A DNA stretch of 64,000 nt, taken from Phlebotomus papatasi. Taxonomy: Eukaryota; Arthropoda; Insecta; Diptera; Psychodidae. Below, one piece after another: positions 12,101 to 23,900 of the stretch. The stretch is from assembly GCF_024763615.1 (NCBI RefSeq), contig NC_077222.1, positions 38,626,001 to 38,690,000 on the forward strand, in the 5' to 3' direction. Position 1 is the stretch's first letter. Every line of letters starts with the position of its first letter. Under the pieces are notes generated by a model, which did no database searches, had not been told where the DNA came from, and saw only the letters and a program-made list of their open reading frames with translations. Made by a program: the position numbers and the translations under genes.

Positions 12101-13044
12101 CACAGTAAAAAAAATGAGTAAAATTCTATTACTATTATAGTAGAAAATCGACCATTTTAGTAGGTTAATTTAAAAATGTTTAAAAAATGCACAACATTTT
12201 GGTAATTTATTGTCACGTGATTGAAAATTACTACTATTATAGTTGAACAATTTTCAACAATATTGTTTAATTTCAAAATGTGTAAAATTTTAACACTATA
12301 GTGTGAAATCGGATAAATTAATTATTTAATTGCGATCTGTGTAAAATTTCTCACTGTTATAAACATAAAAATTTTTCAACATTGTTTCGTGATTTAAAAC
12401 TGTTTGACAAGTTCTAAAAATTACCACTACTATAGTATGATTACAGTTTTTCACATTATCATAGTGTGAAAAAATACACAACTTTATGTTATTTTTTCTC
12501 ACATGACCAAAAATTAACACTATTATAGTTTGATCATAATTTTTAACACTATTATAGTGTGAAGCCTTGTGCATTTCAACCAAAATTGTTGAATTTTTAA
12601 ACAAAAGTTATGTAAAAAAATGTTGAATTTCCAATTAAGACTTATACTTCAGTCGAGATGCTTTTCATTGGGCAAAAGTCATGTAGAACATTAAATATTT
12701 ATATACATAATAAGTATATCGTGAAGATCCGAGCATCAAATGTAATCATTTCGTATTAGGGAGGATCCCGAGTACAGGAAAAACCAATAAAAATGTCTAA
12801 AAAGGCAAAAAAATCAAAATCTTCGAAATAAAAGAAAATTCAACAATAAACAGAATTCAACAATTTTTGAGTTTACACATAAAAATTCAACAATTTTTAA
12901 ATTCAACAATTTCAAATTCAACATCTTGAAATTCAACAACTTTAAATTAAACAATTTTAAATTAAACACTTTTTCCAAATTTAACACTATAATAGTGGTG
13001 TGAAAGATTACACACTATTAATAGTGTTAATTTTTTTTACTGTG
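12101..13044. mobile_element. TA-flanked element with repeated CACTATTATAGTG motif, 944 bp
   Basis: Ends are CACAGTAAAAAAAATGAG and, at the right, AATTTTTTTTACTGTG. TA is on each side (12099-12100 and 13045-13046). The interior is dominated by variants of the short palindrome CACTATTATAGTG (for example near 12425, 12525, 12548 and 13000) and by AATTCAACAATTTT words at 12835-12960. A 92-codon minus-strand frame (12326-12604) is made of these repeats and is not a gene. Probably nonautonomous. Confidence 0.75.
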
Positions 13045-13046
13045 TA

Positions 13047-13958
13047 GGTATCCTATTTTTAGGTTTAGGTGAGTTGAAGAAAAAAGTACGACTCTGTGTT
13101 AAATTTTTACAAAGTATATTTTTTTAAATGTTCTTTAAATTTGTTTATTAATAATTTATTCACATTCAAAGTCATCGTCCATTAAAGGAAATAATGATTT
13201 CTCAGGTGTATACTAACCTGAAAAACACTTAGCTTAAAATGGCTGATTAGGGGTAATTAACTGATACTTCAAATTATTTAAAAAAAATCAAATTAATTAT
13301 TAACAAATATCATATTTATTGATGAACAAAGTTTATGTTATGCCTAATGCCCAACGCATAATGACTTTTGTTTAGGAAACATGTTTTTGACATGCACAAT
13401 CAGTTTCTTATGTTTTCGAATTATTTATTTAATTTTATACTCTTTTCAAAATATTCTCGTAAAAATGGAAAAAAATGGTATTGATTGACCAATAACTCAA
13501 TACTGTCCCGCCAAAATCATAACAGTCAATTTATAACAGGCGTGAGCCAATTCTGGTGGTATTCCTATGAAATATAAAACTGCTCTCTCTTAGAGTTCGA
13601 ACAATAGAATGAAAATTGGAAATTTTTCACCTAAACTTTTTTTTTTGCACATGACTGTTCTCAAATGCTTCTGCAATATCGACTTTTCTTTGTGTTAGTT
13701 CCTGTCTCGACTGTTCTCTCCAGGCCTCGTCGTGCTCTAAAGCCAAAAAACAGTCGGGATACGAACCAAAATAAAGATAAGGCAATAATCCAGAAGAACT
13801 TGATAACAGTCATGTTCTAAAAAAAATGTTCAGGAGAAAGGTTTTCCTTTTGCATTCTCCATATTGGAATACCACTTTTATTCCATTTCTACCTCATCCT
13901 GTAATTTTTTAGAATAAGCTAGTTGCATTGACTATTGCTAGTAGGAGCATCTTGTATA
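13047..13958. other. Noncoding DNA with two repeat fragments
   Basis: At about 13340-13390 the word AATGCCCAACGCATAATGAC and the TTTTGTTTAGGAAACATG that follows match one arm of the MITE at 38649-38797. At about 13575-13612 CTCTCTTAGAGTTCGAAC is the D1 start on the minus strand. No gene is seen. Confidence 0.55.
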
Positions 13959-13962
13959 CAAT

Positions 13963-14245
13963 TGTAAGCCCTGATGGGGCTCACTGAAGTAATATAAACT
14001 TATTAAGGGAAAATGGGGAACTGAAGGTGCCACCCATCTTTCAACTTCCTCGGAGTGAACCGTCCACGGCGACTGATGCTCACTCACTGAAGTGCAGGGA
14101 CAGCTGACATGAACAAAAGCCCCAGCAACCTTCAGCACCCGCCTAGGGATGTTTGGTGGGGTGTGTCATAGGAATGAAGGATTGGGATTGGTGGGTTTGG
14201 CCGTCAACTGGGTTAACAATTGTCGAATGGGCCATACGCTCTACA
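13963..14245 (-). repeat. LTR, left copy (3' LTR in element orientation)
   Basis: Starts TGTAAGCCCTGATGGGGC and ends CATACGCTCTACA on the + strand. It matches 19498-19780 base for base as far as I could compare. In the element's minus orientation it carries a CCTTAATAAGTTTATAT block that could hold a polyadenylation signal. Confidence 0.92.
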
Positions 14246-14546
14246 ATTCGGCCAATCCTGACAGAGTTGCCGTCCCTTGGCAACGTGGTGAAATAGTAGG
14301 AGCCCCGGGTCAGGACCATCGTCTACCAACCTGCTCCTTAAGCCCATATCACCACAATGTCTCGGAAGCTGGTATACTCATCGAAGAAGGCGAATTACCT
14401 TTAAATTTCCGTGATGTAGAGAGCGTTCGAATCCTTGTGACATCAGTGTGAATGAGCCACGGATCGAATGTGAGGTGGCACTGCCCCTCGAGGTGTTTCA
14501 CAATAGGTATTGTAAAACCACTAGAGGATCTGCAGTGGACCTCCTG
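14246..14546. other. Retrotransposon internal leader next to left LTR
   Basis: Less AT-rich internal sequence between the LTR and the tandem array. Frames of about 100 codons cross it (14149-14451) but start inside the LTR and resemble no known protein. No clean polypurine tract is visible against the LTR on either strand. Confidence 0.5.
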
Positions 14547-14993
14547 GCGATCGCTCAGACCAGCCAATGTTGTGGCGATCGCTCAGATCGGCCAATGTTG
14601 TGGGGGTCGCTCAGACCAGCCAATGATGTGGCGATCGCTCAGATCGGCCAATGTTGTGGGGGTCGCTCAGACCAGCCAATGATGTGGCGATCGCTCAGAT
14701 CGGCCAATGTTGTGGGGGTCGCTCAGACCAGCCAATGATGTGGCGATCGCTCAGATCGGCCAATATTGGGGTGATCGCTCAGATCAGCCAATGTTGTGGT
14801 GATCGCTCAGATCAGCCGATGTTGGGGTGATCGCTCAGATCAGCCGATGTTGGGGTGATCGCTCAGATCAGCCGATGTTGGGGTGATCGCTCAGATCATC
14901 CAATGTCGTGGCGATCGCTCAGATCAGCCAGTGTTGGGGTGATCGCTCAGATCATCCAATGTTGTGGCGATCGCTCAGATCAGCCAATGTTGT
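14547..14993. repeat. Tandem array: 16 units of 28 bp
   Basis: The 28-base register holds exactly from the first unit at 14547 to the last at 14967. Units start GCGATCGCTCAGATC and continue with variants of AGCCAATGTTGTG. Units 2-7 alternate two versions, giving three copies of a 56-base dimer; units 10-12 are the same single version. Most units contain the palindromic GCGATCGC or GTGATCGC core. As 28 is not divisible by 3, the array is read in all frames in turn, which explains the repetitive open frames across it. It has no spacers and is not CRISPR. Confidence 0.95.
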
Positions 14994-17900
14994 CCTCAAG
15001 CGTCCAGGTTCTCACTGCTAATGCGTCTTTTTCCTCTTGGGAATTAATCATAAAGGCTATATCAACTTGGTTGCTCAACATAGAATCATAGCCCATCTAT
15101 ATTGTGATCCAATCACTGTCGAGCATCGTTTTTTTCTAAGGTTTCTGAAGTGATCCAGCAACAGCATTCCTCTTACATTGGTCTTCTGCGCCTGATAAGA
15201 ATCCAATTAAGTTCTTGTTGGTTAAAGTTGTGTTGTCTTGCATTTTGATTAGAAGTCATCTGTGTAATAGAATTTCACGGTTGTGTGGAACGTGCATTGT
15301 TGTAGAGTTGTCTTGTAGGATCCCGATGTGAAGTCTTCTCCTCTTGCTGCAGGAATTAACTTGGTTTGCTCGGTGCTTTCGTTCCCTGTTTCCTAACTTT
15401 GGGGTGTAGTGATTGTATGCATCAAACTCCTGGCCAGATTCTGTCCGCTTTGTTGTAATTGGATCATACCTCTGGCCCTAGGAATTTGATCATACCACTA
15501 TCCCATGATTTACCGTTTTAGTCATGTAATTCAGTTACCGACCGTGTACTCTAGAGTTTATAACCTATCGCTCCTATTTTTTGAATGTTTTTTTTTGAGT
15601 AGCCCCCCGAAAATCCTTCCTTACTTATGTAACAGAAATTAGCCTGCAATCAATAATTTTAAATTTTACACCCTCTTTACCGTTTCCCGAAGTAAAACAT
15701 CTATTATTCTAATTCGATATTATTGACCATTTCGTTGATATGAGTTGTTCTTATCCTGAGTTCTAATTCCTGTATTTTGCTTTTCGTCTTGATGTGTCAA
15801 TTTGAAGTTTGTGATATAATATCCCTCTCGCTAACTATCCTTTTCTTTCATTCAATTCTCCTTCCTCGAATAGAAATCATTCACTTCTATTCTCATTCCT
15901 GTCTTTCCTTTTCCCCTATCTGATGTCTTATGAATTCTACATGAAACTTCATACGACAGTCTAATTATACCAGAGTCACCATACTAATCTTTGCACAGAT
16001 AGCGTTACAGATTTCATTGTTTTCTTAATACCGATCCCTGTAGGCTTTGGACTTCTGCTTATGAGTTGTGTAGTTGTTTCAAATCTAAGTAGGTCTTATT
16101 CTCGTAGGTACTAAATCCGTCATCATAGTACGATGTGGTGAGGGTATTTTTTACTCTTTCCGTTAAAGTTGTAGTTTATCCGTTGTTGAAGTGCCGAGCC
16201 GACTGCTACTAGTTTTGTTCACCGTCTTCCTCCAGGTCGCGCCGTAGGTACAAAACTTTTCATCATCCTATTTCTTGTTAATCCTATTTGACCCCATGGG
16301 AATTACCGGTTCCGTATACAGCGCCCACTATTTGCAATTATGTGTAGTACAGCTTTCAACTGAATATTTTAATAGTGCCAACCGTCGATATGATAAAAGT
16401 GGTGATCTTTTCATGCCTATGTATCCCAAGCGCTGAAGGAAGTTTTATTTCCTCATTAACCCGATCCTTTTTTTTAATGTGTATCCTTTGATTTGTGTTC
16501 GTTTTTTTTCGAGTAATAATAATATTGAGCTCACGGTTTGCGGTACGAAGTTTTGACGGTCGTCCTTACTCTGGTGTAACAATTTACTTTAATATAGCAA
16601 ATATTGATGAACATTCATTAATGTATGTAGAGGCCATTAGTGTTCCAAATGACAGCGTGTTCCTATTCCTCCCCATTAAATAATTCCTTCTCTCGCAATA
16701 TAATTATCTACCTGTCTCTAAGGAGCCACTTCCGATATACGAACAGTCGATCTGTAGTATTTTGTATAATCTGTTGATGTACATGGTTCGACAAAGCCTT
16801 ATCCAATTAATGAATTACTATATTTTCTGCTCGAGTGTTGTACAACTGAAGTTAATTTGTATGCCACAAATGTTGACTAAAATAAGCGTCGGCTCGATAT
16901 GGTTACGTTTCATGATATTCCCTATCGTATTCAACCTAGATCTACACGCGATTTAGTGTCTTTATGTTACGTAGCCCTGTATTCCCGTATGTATTAAGAA
17001 TTCTAAAGAGACTATACTAATATTAAGACTTTTTCAAAATACTATCTAATTGTTACTGAATTCGACTTATATAACCGTGAATTACCCGTCTTATTTATCT
17101 ATCATAAATCTGCCATCTGAAATCCGCTTCCTTAAAGTTTGAGTTACCCCTTTTATTCCAAAATATTCCTTTTTGATTGAGATCAGATCCAAGACCATGT
17201 AGTTGGAAAAGTTTTCAAATTTCTCTCGGCATGGCGACACGACATAATGTTCTTTCGAAGATCCTCCGTTTTGTCCAACATCCGATGTATATTGAACAAT
17301 TGGTGAAAAGTATGGTATGCAGCTGTGTACATTCTAAAAGCATTACGCATATCTATTTATGAGGGTTTTATTGCAAGGGATAAGTTTTCAACCCGAGTGT
17401 CCGACCATCTCGGAAATCCCAAGACCCGCCTAATGAGTGGTGCATATTGTAAAACTGAAAAAAAACCTTTCTGTAGAATAATTGCAATGCTGCCGATATG
17501 TCTATTTGAAAAAATCCCAAATTCTCTTGAGAGGTTTTGAACTAATGAGTCCCTGCAATATGTTCGGGTTTCCCTAATTTGCTTATCGATCCTTTTGCAT
17601 TTATTTTATGATCCCTAAATGAGGTGTTGTTTTTTGCCCCTTAACCCAAACGCATTTCTTTTGGGTCTAAGCAATTGGAAAACTCATTTAGACCTTTTCT
17701 TCTAACGCATCCTTTCAATATAACATTAAGTTTGCCGACGTGTCGGGTTCCTTTGTCTGCAAAAATATTCCAATATTTTATAGCCCCTATCGTATACCTA
17801 AGTTTGTACCCTTCTCTACCAGCATTTATTTTGGGTTATTCCCATACATTTGAAAATGGATTACTCATCTTTATCATTTTCTCTCCTTTCTTCTTATATT

Positions 17901-19481
17901 TCTACAATATTATATGAATTTCATTTTTTTAATATTTTAATTTGTCCTTCAATTCTGTAACCGCGTTAATGTTCGTTAAGTATATGTGGTATTGATCCTT
18001 GATCGCGTAAACTTTCTGAAGATAAGTATTTAATATCAAACGTCTTATCACTTATAGATATCAATATAAATCTCTGACATTTATAATTGTGGCGCGTCTT
18101 CAATTTCAAATGTGTCCTACTCGTTAACTTATGTAGCCTATTCAACTGAAATTATGGTTTCTCCTAAGATCAAATCTATACGAATTCCTTCAAATTCCCA
18201 ATTTTGATTCAATTTACATCTGCAATGGAAAACCTCATTCACACACACTTTCGAGGGCCCTCTATCACACATCAATCTCACAGACCATTCATAAATACAG
18301 CCTCTAAATTCCATTTACAATTCTGCTATTTCTCATCCAAAATATTATAATCTTATTGCTAGATGATACTTTGCTTTTCATATGACCGTTTAAATCTTCC
18401 GATATTTATTCGTCATCGACAGGGTGTTAAGTGATCGCCGCGAAAAGATTATTTGCTAATGTTCCAAGAGTACTTTCACTCAATTAATATTTTAATTTAA
18501 CCTACGTAATCCCATGAAATCACTTGCTTGCATACGACCCTACAGACTTCTAAATTATTTTGCTAACATCCTCTGATCTCGATCATAAATTTACTGAGTT
18601 GCGCACTTAACGTTGTTCTTGGTAAATCATGAAAGACTCGCGTTTGATCTATTAAAATAGTTGTCTCAAATATAGATTTATATCTTTTCTACTAAATTTA
18701 ATTCACTATGTGTTTCCGTAAAGATGTGGTCATGGGTCCTGAAAATAATTAGCTATCAAAATGGGACTAATAGTGATTTTGAAGACTATAACACAGATGC
18801 AACTAAATAATGAAGTTATGAAGGACTTGTATCCGAAATTATCACTGACGAACTTTTCAGTTGTGGCTGTGATTTAGATCTTTAATAAAATTAAAACACG
18901 TTCAAACGTTATTTAATTATTGTTTAAACACTTTACATAGAAGATCATCCCCCCTCACATTTCCTTTGATAATAAAAAATGAAACATTTAATAGTATTGC
19001 AATTCTTCAAAACCAATTCTCGATGTAAACTATATGTTTCTGTGAAATGAGCACGAATTTATCGATGGCTATCTCTGTTACTGTGTCTGCGATTGCTCAA
19101 TATAAATAACTTTTTCTAGAAATTTTAATTAAAATGGACTTATCTGAAAATCTTTCTCCGATGATCTCTCTGTACTAAGACCTCCATCCTCACAATTACT
19201 TCCTTGAAGAATTCCTCGCACTTATCTTATAAGGCTCCACAATCTCCTGGCTCCACAATACGATGTCTCCTCCGCGTTGGTTTAGTGATCCCGCATGGAC
19301 TCCCCAGTCATCTGCAGACTTTCCTCGACAGGAATGCTCCATTTTATCTTCTGTGTTCTCGTTGTATCACTAGACTTTACACATCACACGACCACAATGC
19401 AAGATTAATTAAAGTCTCAACACAACAACTGTAACAATTACTTCAACTGTTCTTTTCGCGATCCACTTTTGGGGATTGGGG
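14994..19481 (-). other. Retrotransposon interior, no readable gag/pol
   Basis: The + strand is markedly T- and C-rich, so the minus strand is A-rich, as coding strands of LTR elements often are. One minus-strand stretch around 17150-17335 stays open for about 60 codons, but I recognise no retroviral motif in it. The segment is either filler of a LARD-type element or decayed gag-pol. Confidence 0.6.
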
Positions 19482-19494
19482 ATCCCACTTCTGA
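19482..19494 (-). promoter_or_regulatory. Putative primer-binding site, tRNA-Leu type
   Basis: The + strand reads ATCCCACTTCTGA, the same as the region just before the terminal ACA-CCA of animal tRNA-Leu genes. On the minus strand this gives TCAGAAGTGGGAT, three bases inside the LTR end. The expected TGGTG complementary to CCA is absent, so priming would be offset or the site has changed. Confidence 0.6.
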
Positions 19495-19497
19495 ATT

Positions 19498-19780
19498 TGT
19501 AAGCCCTGATGGGGCTCACTGAAGTAATATAAACTTATTAAGGGAAAATGGGGAACTGAAGGTGCCACCCATCTTTCAACTTCCTCGGAGTGAACCGTCC
19601 ACGGCGACTGATGCTCACTCACTGAAGTGCAGGGACAGCTGACATGAACAAAAGCCCCAGCAACCTTCAGCACCCGCCTAGGGATGTTTGGTGGGGTGTG
19701 TCATAGGAATGAAGGATTGGGATTGGTGGGTTTGGCCGTCAACTGGGTTAACAATTGTCGAATGGGCCATACGCTCTACA
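19498..19780 (-). repeat. LTR, right copy (5' LTR in element orientation)
   Basis: 283 bases beginning TGTAAGCCC and ending CGCTCTACA, matching the left LTR. It is followed by CAATG, of which CAAT is the target duplication. Short open frames on its minus strand also occur in the left copy and are not genes. Confidence 0.92.
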
Positions 19781-19784
19781 CAAT

Positions 19785-20431
19785 GTAGGAATATTACAAA
19801 GAATGTTAATTTGGCATAATACACCACACTGATTGTTGGAAACGCCACTGTTACACTTACAATTTCTGGGAATTTGACTAAAATTTTTCATAAATGCAGC
19901 ACACTACTGCATATATTAATTCAAGAACATTTATTTTATTGAAAGAAATTGATATTTGTGATAAATTATCAGTTTTTTATCATTACCTGAGTGATATACA
20001 GCGTTATAGAGTGTACACTTTACCAAAATGTCATCCATTTACTAATCTTTTTTTTTGTAAATTTTGAGAAAACACTTAAACAGCAAATATATATGTTTTG
20101 AAATTTGAAAAATACTGAAGGAAAGAGCTCAACTTCATAAGTCTTTGTGTGCTTATAGTTCGACTTTCGGTGTGTCCGACTTTCAGCGCTATCCGACTTT
20201 CTGCTGTCCGATTTTTAGGAAATTGCCCTATCAACTATGATACAACAATGATACTAAAAAAAAAGATCACAATAAATTTAAAAATCGGCTACTAATGATT
20301 CGTGAATCACAAGTGGCCACAAGTGGTAAATTTGGCATGGTCAGATCAAGTGAAGCCTTTAGAGAGGGCTTGAGAACATGTCCAGAAAATCTGTTTCAAC
20401 CTATGGAAAGGTATTCTTCTGTAGGAGTTTA
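19785..20431. other. Noncoding DNA with TCCGACTTTC motif cluster
   Basis: At 20160-20215 the word CGACTTTC or TCCGACTTTC recurs at roughly 16-17 base spacing (GTTCGACTTTCGG, TCCGACTTTCAGC, TCCGACTTTCTGC, TCCGATTTT). It is followed by AGGAAATTGCCCTA, which reverse-complemented resembles the TAGGGTAAATATTGG end at 38492. This suggests a diverged MITE terminus. Confidence 0.45.
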
Positions 20432-20433
20432 TA

Positions 20434-20987
20434 TAATAAGGTGGGGTAACTGGATCGTTTTCCAAAGAGTGCTACTTAAACGCTTGTTTTTGGACTGATG
20501 AAATTCTTTTTTACTTCTTCTAAATCCATAGAATTATTCACTGTTTCATTCAGAAATATAATATAAAAAAATACCAAAAATATTAAAGAAAATTTATAAA
20601 ATAATGATAATACTGAAATAAGTCAGCCTGCACTAACTGGGTCGCCTTTTCGCTAATTCACTTTTAATTAAACCTTTGAATTTAAAATACTTTCCTCACA
20701 AGGAAAAACAATAAATGTTTTCAATCAACCAGCTGCCATTAGCGAAAATATCACTGCTAGAAAATTTTTAGTAAAGAATCCAGCTGGTACAAGATTGAAA
20801 TGAGTCGATTACACTCACTTATTTAATGGATAAAAATATTATTTTTGCTTTTTCTCAAACTTGAATAGTTATATTATGTTACTGTAGTGACTATATTACG
20901 GAAATAAAAATAAAAAAAATATTATTTTAAGTGGATTAGTCATAAAAAATCCAGATAGCGAAGCGCCCGGATTAGCACACTTGACTG
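20434..20987. mobile_element. Deletion derivative of the pogo/jerky-type element, 554 bp
   Basis: TA lies at 20432-20433 and 20988-20989. The left end TAATAAGGTGGGGTAACTGG matches the end of the 4.4-kb element at 55360-59743. The subterminal word GCTTGTTTTTGGACTGATGA and the AGAATTATTC-like block follow in the same order as at 55410-55470. The right end has TTTTAAGTGGAT, as at 59670, and reverse-complemented begins CAGTCAAGTGTGCTAATCC, a classic pogo-type terminus. No transposase is present, so it would be mobilised in trans. Confidence 0.82.
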
Positions 20988-20989
20988 TA

Positions 20990-23900
20990 CTGAATTTAAT
21001 TTCAGTTGAGCAAAAAGAAATGTTAAAGTTGTGGGCAAGTATATAGTTACAGTTGCCACAAGTTATGCCTCTACCCTATTATATCGCCTGAGACTTGTTA
21101 TGGGGGTTAGGGGGTCAAATTGTTCTATAATCTCTAGTGAATATTTTATATACGATCCTTTGTAGAATTTTTTGCACAATATTATATTATTACTTTGGGG
21201 GTGAATGGTCTGAACAAAAAACAAATCCATGATATCCAATATAATTTGCCCCTATCAAATTGTCTGCAAAGTTTTTTTTTCCCTTCTGGTACAATGGGTA
21301 CAAAAAAGCCTGTTTCTTTCTTTTTTACAACACTTCAATACCACATACTATGCAATCACTTTAAAAGCTTTATTAATCATTGAAGACTTTGATCCCTTTT
21401 CCAAGTCCTTAATACCATTTCTGTAGGACCTTCCTTATATTATCTGTGTATAACCACATCATCAGAAGGGTGGAGGACAGTTGGTTTGTAACAAGACTCT
21501 GGTCATAATCTTGTAATCAAATTATCGATCCAGTGGATCCACAAGTGTGTTAAATTGCTAAAAGGTCATTTAGAATGTTACAGAATGCTCCTTTTGCAGA
21601 CTTGCTCAATACTCTTTCCACATTTCCCTCGTTGATTTTCTTCAATTGAGAATAGACGATGTGCGTGGGCTAGATTCTCACGTTATTTAAAAGTTTACAC
21701 TTCTTTTATGCTCCCCCTGCTTTTGGAGCATAGTCATCTCCTTCTCATAAGCATGTCGGTGAACCTTTTGGCTCGAATATTTGATGATAGCATCATTGGT
21801 TTGGTGTTGAGAGCAGAACAATTCATGATTACGGTGTCGCAAGAAAATTTCACAGTCTTGTGAGTTCATGAGAGTCAAACGTTTAAATTCTTTTTCTTCT
21901 GAATAGACTTTCCAAGCATACAGAATAAAAGATTCATATTTTTGGTTTGTCATTTTGAGGGGAAATATTTATGGAAAGTCAAAGAATTTGATATGTGAAA
22001 AGAATAACTATGACAAGACTTTCTCATCTTTTTGGACTTACCTCAGCTTTCACTTCTAAACCATAAATAAAGCTTTAAATTTTTTAGACATTTTTTTTCA
22101 CGCAGAAAAAATTTTGCACAACTGAAAATGTCATGGAATAAATTTTTGTATAACAAAAGGAAATATTTTTACGATTTTTTATGCTTTTCACTAATAAAGT
22201 TCATCGTGGTTATTGTTTTATAAAAGTAAATTTTATTTTTTTGTGCAATCATTCAGTTTTCCCCTTCATTTGAGCCTCTCTTTTGTCCAAATTGCACAAT
22301 ATTGAATATTTGGTGTGCAAAAAAGCGCTTTATAACGACACACGTGAATAGTTCTCTTTTTAATTATTCAATTGGTGTTGGTCGCACGTTTAATTGAAAA
22401 TTTCAGTTTATTTATTTATTATGAAAGATCAATTGTTTTGTATGACTAAACTCAAAATCAAAGAGAAGCAAATTATAAATGCTTTTATGGCTTTTGTGCA
22501 ATATGAGCAAAATTTGGGCTTAATAGGATTATTTGGACATTACACAGAAAGATGGGTATCACAATAAAACTGACCAAATACACTTTTTTGTGGGTAAAAA
22601 AAAAATGAAAGCTTTTCTTCTAAAATTAACATTCACCCGATAAATTTTTACACAAATATTGTAATACAATGCTGTAAGAGAATTTTGAATGGCTGTAGAG
22701 CAAAAGCCGAAACAAAGACTGAATGTGCATAATAAATCGCGATTATTGTATAATAGTATATGTTTCACAGCGAAATTGACCCAAACTCACACCCACTTTG
22801 CGATTGAGCTTTCAATAAATGCAGTTAGAGACGAATTTCTTGTTGCAACATATTGCTATAAAAGTAAATTAAATGTCAATTTGATCATTTAAAAGTATTA
22901 CAATGGACTTGTGGGATAAAGGAAAAAAGCATTTTGTACTATCTTTAAGTGAAGAAGAGCTTCTGATTTCTCAATTAAATTATTTGAAATTTCGCCTTTT
23001 TATCAGGAAAATTTATTTTAAAATGTGTGTGAAAAAATTAAATCTGTATATAAAAACGAGAAGTTAAGATATTTTTTTTTTGCAAATTAGTTGAACTTTT
23101 CAAGTCAAAACTTAAAAATTGAAAATTGAGAACCGTTGGCGTTGCCAGCGACATTTGCGGGAGAAAACAGCGCCCTCATGCGGAGGAAAATCTTTACAGT
23201 GTTACTAAAGTCTCACTAATTTAATTACTTCCACTTAGCATTATTTACTTTAGTTATAATAACCATAAATGGAGAAAGTACATACAAATTTTCGCTTGTA
23301 GAACGCTTGATAGTTACTTTGAATTTGATATCCTGTAGAGCGGTATCTATATGCTCTTTGGGATAGAAGTCGTTACAATATTCTTACCAATTAATGGTAT
23401 TTCCTCACTTAGTTAAAAAAAACCAGCTGTTTTACAAGCTTTCGGAAATGCAATTGTCGGTACAGTAATAATATATATAATAATAATGATATTTTAAGGA
23501 AAATGTATATAAATATCTGCGAAAAATTTTGGTCTATGTATGAAAGTTACGTTTCATTATATAACTCAATTTATCAGAAAATTATCGTATATTATAATAT
23601 TCGGAAATATGTTCAATCCTATTCCGAGATTCCTAATTAATTTTCTTGTGGTTTATTTTATAATGAGTTATCAAATTACTCTTGGAATTTCAGAATTTAG
23701 TTCAATAGTCTTATTGTGTTATCATCTAATCACATTAAAATTTTAATGTGATTCATTTTAATTATGGCAAATGAGCATCCTAAGGAGTAACATTGACCTT
23801 AAATCACTGAATATCTAGAACTTTATTTTATAAAAAGTAGATTTGGCAACAATAAAATGATTGAAAATAATTTAATAGCATAATGCATAGAATTAATGCG

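Larger units (their letters stand above)
13963..19780 (-). mobile_element. Nonautonomous LTR retrotransposon, about 5.8 kb, minus orientation
   Basis: Two 283-bp direct repeats, which I read as identical, bound the element. Each begins TG and ends CA, and the 4-bp CAAT lies just outside both (13959-13962 and 19781-19784). This is the full signature of LTR retrotransposon integration. Next to the right LTR, ATCCCACTTCTGA matches the 3' part of tRNA-Leu. A primer-binding site there makes the right LTR the 5' LTR and the element minus-strand. No gag, protease, reverse transcriptase or integrase is readable in any frame; the longest internal frames are about 100 codons and unrecognised. Matching LTRs imply recent insertion, so it must use enzymes supplied in trans (LARD-like). 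Superfamily is not established; a 4-bp duplication and tRNA-Leu priming are compatible with Ty3/gypsy. Confidence 0.9.

Noticed and set aside
12326..12604. 92-codon frame with repeated peptide words
   Set aside because: It is made of the CACTATTATAGTG motif series of a MITE and is not a gene.
13938..14138. Minus-strand frame repeated at 19443-19673 as a duplicated gene
   Set aside because: It is LTR sequence present in both LTRs.
14547..14993. CRISPR-like array
   Set aside because: Units are contiguous with no spacers, the context is an LTR retrotransposon, and no cas genes are present.
14448..15091. Open frames of 76-96 codons across the tandem array as a repeat protein
   Set aside because: The 28-base period shifts frame every unit, so frames are open only because the unit lacks stops in all phases; no start context or conservation supports a gene.
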